Source of the DNA: Liolophura sinensis
Lineage: Eukaryota; Mollusca; Polyplacophora; Chitonida; Chitonidae
Direction: 5' to 3'
DNA: 64,000 nt
NCBI RefSeq assembly: GCF_032854445.1
Contig: NC_088301.1
Coordinates: 14,258,281 to 14,322,280, forward strand
Shown here: positions 35,901 to 50,900 of the stretch, in pieces
Position numbering within the stretch: the first letter of the stretch is position 1
How the letters are laid out: every line of letters starts with the position of its first letter
The notes under the pieces: model-generated
Databases searched by the model: none
What the model saw: the letters and a program-made list of their open reading frames with translations, nothing else
What the model was told of the DNA's origin: nothing
Translations under genes and position numbers: made by a program

Positions 35901-38900
35901 AACACTACTGTCCAAAAGGTAGGCTCAAGTAAACAGGCTTGACAAAACCCACTTCAAGCTGTTAACACTACTGTCCAAAAGGTAGGCTCAAGTAAGCAGA
36001 CTTGACAAAACCCACTTCAAACTGTTAACACTACCGTTCACAAGGTAGGCTCAAGTAAGCAGACTTGACAAAACCCACTTCAAGCTGTTAACACTACCGT
36101 TCACAAGGTACGCTCAAGTAAGCAGACTTGACAAAACCCACTTCAAGCTGTTAACACTACCCTCCACAAGGTAGGCTCAAGTAAACAGGCTTGACAAAAG
36201 TGACTTCAAACTGTTAACACTACTGTCCACAAGGTAGGCTCAAGTAAGCAGACTTGACAAAACCCACTTCAAACTGTTAACACTACCGTTCACAAGGTAG
36301 GCTCAAGTAAGCAGACTTGACAAAATCCACTTCAAACTGTTAACACTACCCTCCACAAGGTAGGCTCAAGTAAACAGGCTTGACAAAAGTGACTTCAAAC
36401 TGTTAACACTGCTGTCCACAAGGTAGGCTAAAGTAAACAGGCTTGACAAAACTGACTTCAAGCTGTTAACACTACTGTCCCCTAGGTAGTCTCAAGTAAA
36501 CAGGCGTTTAGATGAATTGGCCTTAAACTTTGTCCAAGACAAAGTTACTCATTTAGCCGAACTGTGAGAGCTGTATTGATCTTAGAAAGGTATTGAGGTT
36601 TGCTTAGAAGGTAGGATGACACCCTCCTGGAAAAAAATTACTGCCTCAAAAACTGCCCCTTTATTAGGCGTCTTTTAGGGCAAATGTGGTCATTCCTCAT
36701 GGGGAAAACACATGATCATACTGTTTAGTAAATTACATAGATATGGTGTCATTTTTAAATTTATAAAAAGAAAAAAAACATTCCAAAAACAGATGATTCT
36801 ATGCTGCGCAAAAGTAATGACTGTCCTTCCTGGTCCATGTTAACAGACAACACAAACAACATTAATATAAGAAAAATACATCTGTGTTTTTGGTTCGAAA
36901 TTATGCTTTGCGTTCATGATTACACTGTAATTCATTATGTAAAATGAGTAAAATATTCTGCATGAAAACATCTGTCTTTTAATCCCGGATTTCACTAGTG
37001 GCAGCATGTTTTCACCACCTACCACAGTATTGTTGACACATCTACTGACACGCTGTTGCAACAGATATGAGAGCTCTGATCAAGGCCCAAAATGGGAGTC
37101 AAAATCACTGCCATACCTTCAATGAGCGTCTCAGCAGCAAGGAAAGCCTCTGGTCCCGAAGTGGCATCCTGGAAGATGGCGCTGAGGTTGAAGGAGAAGA
37201 GAACTTTGGGCGGGAGGTTCCTGACCACATACTCCTTATAACTGCCAGGAATGGGTATAATTTGTAGGGGGTGAGTCACCGTCTGCATCGACCCGTACTT
37301 GTCCCGGTAACGCTTCCTACCCTGTAGGCGCAGCTAGACAGGGCAGAGAACAGTGCTGATTACAAATCTGACATGGATGACAAATTACCACACTAATTTC
37401 TGTCGAACATATTAGTGAAAGCAACACATGAGGACTTTTATCATAATACAGAACTGACTGGATATTCAAATACAACAGTTCACAATTTATTTATTTATTT
37501 GACTGGTGTTCTGCGTTCAACTCAAGAATATTTCTCTGATACAACGGCAGACAGCATTATAGTGGGAGGAAACCAAGCCCAGCCTGGGGGAAACGCATGT
37601 CCGTCCGCAGGTGCGACCGTGGCAGAACCTTCCACATATGGCTGGGGAGGAAGCCAGCATGAGCTGGATTTGAACACACGGCAACCTCTATGGTGAGAGG
37701 CTCCTGGGTCACTGTGGCCAACTTCCTGACAAAGTGGTGGATACCTGACAAATCGAGTCACTCCTCCAATCCTGCAAGAGGGAGGTTAGGATTCAAGCCA
37801 ACCATCTCACTGGCCACTGAAGTTTGAATTCACTCCACTGGCAAGAAATAGAAAAATAACAAAAATATGTGAAGATATCACATACCCTGTAAGAGTTGAC
37901 GCCCGCTTTGCTGGGGGGGTCCCACTTAAGACTGATACTGCGTGAAGTTTGTGAAGAAGCATGGAAGTGTTCCACAACATCTGACCGAGTTTTCTCTGTG
38001 AAATGAAAAAGTCCATCATGACACATGACTAAGGCTAATTTATTTGTATCTGTAATTTATATTAATATGTAATGTACATGTAGGATCTCTCAGAATAAAC
38101 AGTACTCTCCCTTTATCTGAGCTCTTCACAGTGTACTGGTCTGGTTCCCTAATGTATTCTGCATACCTTGAATGTAATGTCAGATTACATTACAAAGCTA
38201 TCTGCCCTATGATTAGTCACTTATATAAAGTAACACGTTTGCAGCGGGGGAAGCCTATCAACAAAGTATAGTGTATGAAAAAGTTGTTGTGATGTGTTAA
38301 AGCTGGAATCTGACGTGACAATGTACCAAAACACTGTTGCGTCACAAAGATATGTACAAATAGAACAGGAACGGTTACATATTGGAAACAAATCTCACAT
38401 GAATTTTTCACTTTTTTTTCTTCTGGTCATGCACTTGACAAAACTTCCTTATTATATGCTATGAGATGTATATTGATGGTCAGATAAAATTTATTCCTCA
38501 ACGGGGAAATATTCGGAACGTGAAAAGCTGAAGTATAGAAGAATTTTCCATGAACATCCTTTTCTGCTGTGTTGTTTAAGAGAAGTGTGCATTACCGTTT
38601 GTTGAGTAGGTACTCTGAGTAATGTTGGACAGATTGCCATAGCGTCCATCCACTGATCTTGCCTGCACACAAACTGCGTATATGGTGTGCCCCCGGAGGC
38701 CTGTGATCTCCGTCACAGTATACGGGCCTATTTCTATACTCTGCCACATGTCCATGTTAGGCAGGGCAAACATATTGTAATAGACCTTATACCCAGCCAC
38801 GGGGAAGGATGGCTCATCCCAAAACACCAGGAGAGACGTGGGCGTTGCACGCTGAACTTTGACGTTCTTTGGAGCAGGAGGCACTGAAATGAAAAAAATA

Positions 38901-41900
38901 CCACTGAATGCCAGTATTAGTGAGAAAATGGTGCATGTCTTTCATAATTATTAATAAGAACGATACTATCACTATAACTTTGTCCATGACTAAGTTGCCT
39001 AGTTTGCTTGATACTGAGAGTTCTCTTAACCCGAGGTTTGTTTGCAGAGTATCATTGTACTCTATTGGACAAAATAACAGCTTCTGCATTAAGAAATGCT
39101 TTATGACATTTATTTGCCTCTCAAATGTTTGTTTTGGGGGCGAAGTTTTAGGTAATTTTCTCTTAACACTGAATTGCATTGCAACTTAGGAATCTGTTAC
39201 AGATCAGAATGGATTTGACATTTTTTTCAAGAATAAAAATGGAATTTGATGCATCTCCATCAAATATTCAGTTTTTGTAATTACTGACTTATTAACCTTA
39301 CTTATCTATCAGTGTGAGTCTACAGGATTAACTAAAAAAAACCTTTTCGCAGTAATTTACTTCTTGTACCAAACTTGAGTAATCGTGTATGAAAAAAAAA
39401 AATCAAAGCATTAGCCCAGTCAAATCAAGTGGGAACCCTTACTCTGGCCAAAGGTACGGAAATGTAGCTTGTTGCTCCAGGGCCCTGCCCCACGACTTGT
39501 GAACGCCTTAATCTGGAACACATAGTCTGTGTTCATTTCAAGGCCACTGATCTCCACAGATGTTTCTGTGATGTTCAAGTCTTCAACATTAATGGGCTCT
39601 GCTAACTTGTTGTAGGTAATCTGGTACATGATTATCTCCCCATTGCGCAGTTTTTTGGCGGGTAAATCCCAAGACAGCTTGACACTAGTCTCACTGAGGC
39701 CTACAGCGGAGAAATTCTGTGGGGCACCCCGTGGCACTGTGAAACACAAGAAAACACAATTTTATTTTGTATCGCAAAGAAAAAAAATCTGCAACAGGGA
39801 CGATTTGTAGACAACTACCAACTGAAAAAGAATCTTAATGAAAATGTCCGACACATGATTACAAAAAAATTAAATGCAACTGGGGTGACTTGTACTTAAC
39901 TACCAACAATGTCATAATAATAAAAAAAAACAAACTAAACATGAAATAATTAAAACATAATACCTGACACAACATAGTGAACAGGTAAACTACAACTGAG
40001 GTAATTTTTATGTTATTTCTGGAAATGAACTAAACTGGATCAATTTCATTCACAGACAATAGCAGACACAAATATGATGTTGTCTGACGAAAAAAACGAA
40101 ACAAAAAAACTTCAAACTGAAGACCATGTGATGCAAGAAGAGTGTACATGGTGGTTTATTACCTCCATCTGGTGTTGACACAGTCTTCACAGCACGCTGA
40201 CCAAAGTCCACTGCGTTTTTGGCAGAAACACGGAATTCATAAATGGAGCCTTTTTCTACAAGACAGAAAGAGAAGCCAAGTGATGAAAAAATTCTCTTCT
40301 GGTAAATTTCAACTCAGTACCGATACCTCTAACCCTCAAAACAGCTATTTCAATTATAACATAAAAATTATTATTTTTTTTTTTTCTACCTGTGAAGTGT
40401 TGCATCTGTTCGTTAAGCAAATTAACCAGTGTTTTTTTTAAGGACTGTATGATTAAAACAAACATCAGGTTTCCTCATCAGGTGGAAAGTCATTAAGGTA
40501 TCATTTAACAGATTGCACATTACATGCACATCTGGTACACAAGCCTGGCCTAACCAGAATTCATCCCTGACTGGCAAGCACGCATACACTTGGAGAAAGA
40601 TGCTTGATGAACAATGAGCTCATAAATTCCTTCTCAATCTCTCAACAACAATTTATCACAAACATGCATACTTGGATATCTGTTGTCATCATGCAAAAGA
40701 AAGGACTAAGCTTTACAGTTTTAAATTCAACCTTTCACATATCCTAAAGAGTAAAATTTTGAAAAATGGAGGAGTGAGTGCTCGGGGTTTAACATCAAAT
40801 GACGATGAGGGAGTCCTTAGAGTGTATGCAATGTGCCTCCTTGTTGCAGGACGTGTTTCCACCGCTCTCTTATCTAGTGCTGCTTCAGTGAGACGGCTTA
40901 TGGAAGACAAGTAAGCCGCCCTGCCCGAGCCATTACACTGATATGGGTCAACCTGTCGTCGCACTATCCCCTTCATGCTGAGTGCCAAGCGAGGAAGTTA
41001 CAACTTCTTCTTTTAAGGTCTTAAGAGTTACCCGACTCAGAACTGACCCTGGATCTACAGCCTCCTGAAGCTGATGCTCTACCAACTGTGCTTTTGGGGC
41101 CGGTATTGATAAATGGACATACAATGGAGTCAGTTATGGTTTGACAGTGACATTGAAATCTTGCATAGTCAGTTTGTGGCACATTACTTATTTGCATCAG
41201 GGTTTTAGACACACAGTGTCACTTACCTAAGATGTCTGTCACATAGGTATACTTCTGTCCAGGCCAGACTTCCTCCTCGTAACTCTCTCCCTTTTTGCCC
41301 CAGATGACCTTGTAGCCATCGATTACCCCATAGGTCTCTTTGGGCCTCTGCCATGTTAGCCTCACCCTGGGAGGGTCCCCTTCCAGCAATTCTACGTTCA
41401 GATTACGTGGGGGTGTCGGCACTACAAAAACAATACAGAAAAGCATACAAATGTATTATACATACATATATACAGATATATATTCATTTTGATTGAAATT
41501 GAAAGGATACTGCATCAAAACTGATTGGTTGAGAGTGGAGATAGAGTTTCCTGGGTTAAAGCCTGTAGCTTTGGTCATGCTTGAATAAATCCGCCCCACC
41601 TAAAATTCAGTTTGGCTGAACACACAAATTAGCTGAACCAGAACAAGGTCTCGTGCATTCAAAGATCATGCATTACCAATGATACATGACCAGGTGTCAT
41701 AATCTACCTTAGCTGCTACAGGTGTTTATTCCCACAAAACACCATTCCACATGTATCTTGTCTCACCTGGGTTTCAGTGGACAGACCAAAACACTTAATT
41801 GATTGATAACAAAAGTCATTCTGCTAAAGAACCTCCCACCCCCCCCCCCAAAAAAAAAAAAAACATGCCTTATTACTTCGCATGATTTTTATTTCTGTCT

Positions 41901-44900
41901 TGTTTTGGACGAAAAAGACAAGTTCCACATTTATCAGGATGATTCTCAGGCTACGCGGCTGTCAGCTGAATGCAACGCAGGTAATGAAAGACAGATGAGG
42001 TACTACCTGACAACCTGGAAACCACTGTGCTTACCTGCTCCCTTAGTGGTCACCACTCTGGCCTTACTCCTGATTCCATCTCCCTTCCTGGTGTAGGCCA
42101 CCACGTGGAACTTGTACCGAGTGTCTGCCTCAAGCCCCGTTACCACGGCATCTGTCCTGTCTCCATCCACCACATTGTGATAGTCCGGCTCACCGATAGG
42201 GGTCTCATTTTCATCCACGGGTACATAATGTACCTGATAACCCCGGATGAGGCCATTCCGCTCATTTCGAGCTGGAGGTTGCCACTCCACAAAAGCAGCA
42301 GTTGAATTGATAGCCTCAAGACGGACCTTTTTTGGCTCTCCAGGTACTACGGTAACAGATCAATGAACAGGCTTTAATATTTTCATGGGGATCTGGTTGG
42401 CAGTTAATCCACACTACAGAATCGGACAGCTGAACACGGTATGTAAAAGTTTACACCACATTTGTTTCCTTGGAGACTTATAATGTCACAATCTAATGTC
42501 ATGCAGCACTGAGAAGGGAGGTGGAAGGAGAAACTCAAGGGCTCTAACAGTCCTGAAATTTCGACTATTTACCAGTACATGTCCATCTTAAAAAACAAAA
42601 ACAAAAGAGGACCAAAATTCCAATTAAAAATTTCAGAATTTGAACTACATGTACTATGAGCTCATGATCTTTTGCAGCATATGGATATATATGCTCACAC
42701 GAATGTTTTATTCTCCCCCACCCCTAAAGTTTTAATATTATACACATGCACCAAACGGAAACCCAAATATTGCATTTCTGCAACAATGACTATATCTTAT
42801 AGTACCAAGTTCATGGATTTCAGACAACTTATATTTTATTTAACAGTATGTTCACATTTCAATGTGTTAATGCATAATATTAAAAGCCAGTGCTAAGGCT
42901 GCCACATGCTGGCAATTCAACAGTGAAATGGCTGAAGTGGGAAACAAGGGAGATAACTAATACATAGCTTGCAAGGTATGTGACAATACAGCAACAACAT
43001 CCAAAGCAGAAATTTAATATATATATGTATATGGTGGCTGGTCATGATTAAGCATGTACATGTAGGCCAATGTGTTAATATTACAAAACATTTCACTCAG
43101 GTTAAACATATAAAACTTCATGTTACTTGACATGAAAAAGCTGTTTAACACAGAACAGAGGTGATATTCAGTAGTTCTCCTCTATGCTGAGGTTAGATCC
43201 TGTACTCTCTAACACCGCTGATGACATCACCAATCACAGAACATGATACATGTAGGAGCTAGAGATGTCAAGTTGTTAAAACTGTTTCCACTGGTTAATG
43301 AGTTGAAAGAGGGAGCCGGTTAGTCGTGTGCTAGCTTACACATAGCTACCACTTATTAATGATGAGGAGGTAAGGAACATCAAAAATGGCTACATGTTAA
43401 ACAATTCACAAAGAAGAAACATTAAATGTTAATAGCAACATAAATCAAATTATAACAAAAAAAAACCTAGTTGGCCTACATACCATCCTCGTCGGTTCGG
43501 ACTAAGATGGGAGGGGACTTAGGGCCGTCACCAACGTTGGTGGAGGCGAGGAGCCAGATCTTATACTCAGTCCACTTTGATAGCTGACTCAGGACGTACG
43601 AACGTTCCTCAGGCCCCACACGTACAATCCTAGCATCAGCGTTTTCATTGGCGCCTTCGCCATTTTCCAAATAAAATATCTTATAGTCTGTGATGGCGCC
43701 ATTTTGTTTTTCTGCAGGTGGAGGTTTCCATGTGACTTGGATACTGCGTGAATCTATAGGACTGCCACTAACTGCTTGTGGAGGGGCACCTGGGACTGAA
43801 CGGGGTCAGAACGGAAAGAAAAAAAATAAAGTCAAAAAAAAAAAAAAAAGAAGGAATAAGGAATCAACATGCTATTATGCTATTTTCTATTTGGGCATGC
43901 TGTAGAGTTACTCAAGTGTTGAAGATCACACCGTGACCATTCAACACCTGAGCTGCTATTATGTTGTGGTTATTTAAAATTAAAATGCATAAAACTTAAA
44001 TATTCAGACTGAAAATCATAAAATAATCTTTGCATTAGACAAATTAGAATTCAAGTTCTAATCCAGGGAGGTGAGCTGCTTGCAGACGTGTAAGATTTAA
44101 TAATTTAAAGAGAAATTAAAAAAAAAAAAATGTTTTAAACTGACAAAAACTGATGATTAAGATACATGCCCTGTGGTCTACGCAGTGCAAGGGTTTGCTG
44201 AGTTGTCATGCTATATGGGAGTCAAACTACATGAAAAGATGGAAGAAATCTGGATTATGAATGTAAACATTGCTGTCAAGTAACTCCCCTATACCTCCCC
44301 CCCCACCCAACACACTAAATTTGGATATAATAACTAAAGTTTTTGAGCTTCTACACTTACCAGAATGAAACAGAATCCGATTATTACACAAAGAAACAGA
44401 TGGAAGGCAAATAACTGGAAACATTTATGACTTCGACGTAAGTCAACAAACTGCCAACATTTAACAGTAAAGATGGTAATGCACAACTTCCCAAATAAAC
44501 CCCAAAACACTATGCAATCCGCAAACTGCCAATAAAACCCCAAAACACTATGCAATCCACAAACTGCCAATAAAACCCCCAAACAATATGTAAATCCACA
44601 AACTGCCAAGAAAATCTCAAAACACTACATAATCCACGAATTGCTAATAAAACCTCAAAACACTATGTAATCCACAAATGGATAATAAAACCTCAAAACA
44701 CTATGTAGTCCACAAATTGATAATAAAACCTCCGAACACTATGCAGTAAATCCACAAATCAGCAATGTGACCTCAGGACCCCAATGCACTAAATCCTCAT
44801 ACTGCACACAGAAGCCCACCATCACCCAACGAGGCTTCAAACCAGAACTGCCGCCAATCCACATCAGTCCACAATCAGCCAATGGAAGATGAAAACAATA

Positions 44901-47900
44901 ATGCAGTTTACCAACACAAGTCCACAAACAATGAGACTTCAAATGCCAAAAGAAGTACCCTGTAGTCATCACTGACACGCCACATCTACTGAACCTTGGG
45001 TTATTTTCTCAGAGGACAAATAGGATTTAACGCCTGGATTTTACCTATTGTTTTTCACCGTCTCATGTCCAATAAACCATCTGAAAGAGACCAAGTGCTG
45101 GAAACATTAAATTCTGGGAACAAGAAATATATATAACGCACAAGAAAATATCTCAGACAGTTGACTTGCACAACCTCAACCCTATATATAGATTTGTCTG
45201 AAAACACTATCCTTGTACATTGGCTTAGAATCTGTGGGCTATGCTCAAAAAGCTCAAATTAAAGCCATCTCATTTCATCTTCAATAGCGTACATAACAGT
45301 TGATTCTATACTGGAAATTATTAAAGCTGATGAATGTAATCACTACGAAAGCAGAAAATTTATGGATAAAGAAGTAAATGCCTAGATCATAGGCCACCCT
45401 TTTCACAGAGCCACTTCAATGGCATCAAAAGAGAACAATAAAAAGTGACCGCTGGCTCAAACAATCAACCTAATTAGAGATAACATAAAATGTGGCTGAT
45501 TGGCATGTGATATTGATGTTTTCCCTGTATCAATTCGGATACAAATGTGTTCCATGCATCTCACACCAGTGTCCATCCTTGTGGTTTCTCTCTGTGTGAG
45601 TGTGTAGGCGTGCGTAAGCTTTGATGTGGCTCACTGGTGAGGTAATGATGCGTGATCACAGATCACTCTTACTGTGCAGGATGACAATTGTGTTGGTCAG
45701 CTCTAAAAGAGGCACGCAGACTGATAAAGAGCACTTCTATGAACTGGGTCATGACACAAAAACATGGTTAATTTTACGCCCACTTTCACTGAAATCATTC
45801 TATAGGTAGGCCTATGAAACTAAGAGCTCAGTGTCTTCTGAGGCGAGGTGAAAAATGCCCTCCAAGCTGTTGATGATAATTTTACCTGAGCTTGTTTACG
45901 AAGAAATATTTGTTTAAGGTTTCCATGCAAACGAGATGCGATGGTAGAGTCTCCAAACAGAACATTAGCATGTCTGTTTTGGTCCAGTTAAGAGTTCTTT
46001 AGAGGCAGTTATTTCTTGGTGTTCTCCCTCGCACCAGAGAACAGAGTATGTCTCTGTCGTGGCAGAAGGATAGATGGTTTGGAGTAGTCCAACTCTGTGA
46101 AGTCTGGTGCTTTAAGGCACAGCAGTTCCCTGCTGGTACTGCTGATGTACTGGTATTTACATACAACAGCCAGCCTGGGTCAGGAAGTCATATTTATCCC
46201 ACGACGCTTCTTGTTAAGGCTGGGGATGTGGAGAGTATGCCGAAACATCTGCCGCCTTTCCTGGCAAGGATGCGTTACATGTGTAGCCGAGAGGGAAAGT
46301 TCTTTGTGGCGGAGCATCACGCAAGCTTGATCTGTCTACAGGACTACTACATACACTATTTGCTCAGCAGAAAAACTCAGTGAAACACACGACCACAACA
46401 CAAGGGAAAGATAACACAACAAACTTTGCAGGCTATAAGGCCTCCATACTCATCTGCCTCATCTCAGTGAATAGAAACACATTCAAAGTAGTGTAACTGA
46501 CAAACACATCTTACACAGTGGACAGAGACAAAGAAATCAGTGATCAGAAACAAAGCCTGGACTGAAAAGCTACTGGAACACTATAAAGATAAATCACTTT
46601 GAAGAAAAGCACTATGAAGATAAACACTATGAAGACAAATACTAGAATGATAAACCATATCTGACCACAAGGAATCACTAGACAGCGTGGACAAAACACT
46701 TGGAATCACTTTGGGAAATAAATAACATAGTCTGGGAGCAAGAAAAAACAAAAGAGAAAGTGGACTTACCAAACGGCAAAGTTCGGACTTGGATGGTAGG
46801 GGTTTTCGCCCCCTCCCCGCGCTTTGATTTGGCAGACACCTGGATATGGTAGACAGTGTCAGGGGTGAGGTCGTTAAGAGTGAATCCTGCCACTGATGGA
46901 TCGATACTTATTCGGACATTTTGACGGAAATAGGAATCGTTGTAGTAGAGTTGGTAGCTCTCGATGGTGTCACTTTCATCGGGTGGTGTCCATGTTAGGC
47001 TGATAGAGTTGGGCGTTATTGCTTCTCCGTGGAGGTTACGCGGCTGAAGAGGAACTGAAAATAAAGTCGAACTTTGTCTAAAAAGTTTGTCTAAATCTAT
47101 GCCTCATTCCAGATTTATTTAAAATGAAAGGGTGAAGTGAATTTTGATAAATTATTAATCAAAAAGGGGTTTTAAGACTTTTTGCTTCATTAAATAAGAA
47201 TGCAATATTTAATCATGTACAATTTAGACAAGTCTATAAAAAATATGACACAATGATTCCAAAAAAAAAAAAGAAGATGGAATGAGTATTCAAGAAGACA
47301 GAAAATCTTATTGATTGAATGTAGATGCTGCTGTGTCTGTACAGCAGCTTTATCGCCGATGGATCTTTGCATTGCCAAATGTCAGCCACCATAACAGCTG
47401 ATGATAGGCAGAGCATTTCAGTCCTATGCTTCCCGCACAAGAAGCTTGCAGTCGCTTTGACTGAATGAGCCAGAGGGGCCAAATCAGGCACGAAACAGCA
47501 GCAAAGGAACTTTTCGCTTGGTTCTGAATCATAGTTCCTTGCGCACGCCAAGAGATCAATTTCCAAATGCATTTGGAGAACTGCTCGATGTCCGCTTTTT
47601 TAAGTTTTAGCGCTAGCTGCTGGACAAACATAATAGGTAACACACAATAAACACTCCTCAATCCTCATGACATTTTGCTTTTTATAAAAGAATTTCTTTG
47701 AAATATTACTTCTGATTGGTCTTTCATTGCTTCCTACAGGTGACAGGACAATGAAGTATTAAAGGCGTTTACGCAAACTGTCATTTCACTCCGTTTAAGG
47801 AGATGCATCAGGATTGAGAAATATTTCACACAGAAATCATATTTAAACATGCTGTAAAAAAACACGAGGCGTAAATAAGGGGCTGAGGAGTAAAAATGAT

Positions 47901-50900
47901 TTAAAGTTTTTTTTGCTGCTTTGCATACATGTACATGCAGTCTCATTTCTATGATACTACTCACTCAATAAATTTATTTATCTATATATTAAAGTTAAGA
48001 CACTATTAAACTCAAGAAATTAAAATCTTGGCAACTTGAATGAATGGCAACTTATTGTAACAGGACTTGTATGGTAAGGTGGGTGTGTGATCGCAATAAT
48101 TCACATGACAGTTAACTGTATCCTTATCATTCACTGGTGTCAGGTTGAAATCTTACATGGGCATGCAAAAGGACTTCTGGTTAATTGAACCACACAAATT
48201 GTACTTAAATGTTGTTAGTCAGACTTTCAGATTATAATATAATAGGGCATGCCGTGTAATAGACTGGTTACCTGGATAGAGTCTTGACATACCTACAGCA
48301 TAGGAGATATAGTTCGGTAAGTCAATCATAGAAGGAGCAGAATTACTGTATAATACAGGTATACTAAATTGTCATTTTATAACACAGGACATGCTGTGCA
48401 ACACATTAATTACCTTCTGGGTAGCCTCCAAATGGATAGCTATAACCAGGTCTCCAAATACCTACAGCATATGAGATGTAGTCTCATCATCTTCGTACAC
48501 TTTCCCTATCTGGAATTCAAGGACTGTTTTTTTGGCTAATTAAGTGAGTATTGAAGGACAGTTCAAGGCCTTCAAAGATCTTACTCTCTGAAAATACAAC
48601 CAGCTAAAACCTCAGTCATACATATCGGCCAGTGTAAAAATTTGACAACACCTTAATCGTCCATCAGTTACCAAACAAGTCTGGTATTACTTGCACAACT
48701 CCAGTTGAAGTGTAAATGCAATATCGGAATTCTTCATTTTTCAAGGACCTGTTTAATTTTTCTAGGTTTCCAGGGCCCGGAATTTTGTACTTTCATTTTC
48801 AATGACATTCAAAGCTTTTGAGGCTCCATGAAGTACAAACCCTAAGAAGGATTTTCAGTTCAAACATGTGAACCAAAATTACCCTAGTGTAGGCTCAATC
48901 AGTAACAGGGCATTTAACTGGTGTGGTCACGTTGAATTCCTGGCAGCAAATCAAGAGACAGGACAAGTAACATATTGTGTGAGCTGTGTTATTGTTGTTG
49001 TGATGGCATGTTGCACGTGTCTTCTTGATGACAACTGTTGACCTGGATGATTGCATTCAATTCTGTGTTCTCAAGGTAATGGAGATGTGCACATGTACTG
49101 TAATCCTTCTGATTTTGGGTAATATACATGTAATGTTAACAAGAACACAAAGTTTCTCTTTTCTCACATGGTTAGTACATCTAATGAACAATGGTGTTAA
49201 GCCATAATCATTCATTCTAATGAACAACACCTATCTTTACTTTTCTGAAAAACTAAGAGAATTGTAATTTTTCTTTTAAAGCACTGCTAATATCTGTCCC
49301 CATAATGTATTTATTCATTTATTTGTCTGATGTTTTTTACGTTGTACTCATGACTACTTCACTTATACAAGTGAGGCCAGCATTATGGTGTAAGGAAACC
49401 GGATAGAGACCGTGGGGAAACCCACGACCACACACAGGCTGCTCCTCACAACTAGAAGAACAATGAGCAGAAGAAGCACACTGGTTATAGGTACATGTAC
49501 ATACTAACTAACACAAAGCCTCAGATTTATTTAATGGATTGTTGCTCCACGCCATACTCAAGACCTGTTCACTTAACTGATGGGGGTCAGTTTTATGGGT
49601 GGAGGTACAAGGCGTTAAAGTTTGGTCTTTCAAAAACTTTCACCCAGATGAAGACTAAAAGTACACTGTATGCAGAGCAGCAAAGTTAACTTTGTAATTT
49701 GATCATTCAAAATACACATATACACACACACAAACATACAAACATGGAGAAAATAAATTATTCACAGCGCAAAAATAACGCTTTAGCAGAGTCCATACTT
49801 GTAGATGTCCACAAGATGGAGAAAAAAAAAAAAAGAAAAAAAAAAAATACTCAGGAGTTTGATGTGTTGTTAAAAGTACGGAGAAACAAAACTGAAAGAA
49901 AGATCACAAAATAAATTAATTCTGTTCATTCCGAAGACTGAACAATGAAGAAATCCACACAAATACGAAGAAAGATACATAAAATATAGATTACAGTTGA
50001 AACAGTGGCAGATCCTTATATAGATATATAAATAATACATGTATATACAGGTGCTGGAAGGCTTATAAATCTGCAAAAGAAAGATCGTTAGTGAAATTCT
50101 CACCTGCCTTAGCGGAGTCGTCTCCAAGGGGGGAAGAGAAAAACAGCCAGGTTAGTATGAAAGTGAGTGATATATACATAGGTATTGCAAGCTACCCATT
50201 CCAGTGTTCACAACAGTACAGCAGTGCCAGTAAGTTCTTGTGCCTTGCCGCTGCGCAAGCGCAACTTTCGCAGAAATTTGCTTGCCGACTGACTGTAGAG
50301 AATTTAGTCAAAGTAGCCTGTTATTGTTATTAGCTGGCTGTAAGAAACTTACATGAATCTTTGGTTAAAAACAGAAAGCGAAAAAGCAATACAAAACACA
50401 GGGACAATTTCACTGAAATGGCCGAAAAAAGCACAAGAAAATTTTTGATTACAGAAAAGAGAGTAATTATGTCAGAAAATTACATGGCACGCTTCAGAAA
50501 AATTTTCCGTAGGAATAAGAATTGTTATGAAAAAAACTTAAAAAACATTGGCATTGTTAATTTTTTGTCAAATAGAGAAGTAAAATGTTGATGGAAGTAA
50601 GCACACAGAGAGGTCCAGGTAAGAAAAAGTGAACAAGTAGACAAAATAGTTCAAAACTTGAGAAAGCTGTTCAAGCCAGGTTTAGAGGGTAAACAATATC
50701 AGGTCTAGTATGGGAAACAGTAGATCATGAGAAAAAACCGCGCAGCAAATACTTTAATCTAGTATCGACAGTCAGCGCCTTTATAATCATGCTGTGTGCT
50801 GCGGACCACATTATAGTTGTCATTTTCGTGACGTCTAACAGGACATAGGGGTAAAAAACATGACAATGGGACGAACAGTCAAATTCAAGTGGATTTTACA

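Noticed and set aside
35752-36505. CRISPR-like array
   Set aside because: The units are contiguous without unique spacers, and the genome is eukaryotic. It is a minisatellite.
46048-46383. 111-codon plus-strand frame in the FN3-3/FN3-4 intron
   Set aside because: A second overlapping frame is equally open, and no domain or regulatory context is seen.
49241-49252. 12-nt AG...GT segment in the same intron
   Set aside because: It is A/T-rich with a weak donor and indistinguishable from chance.
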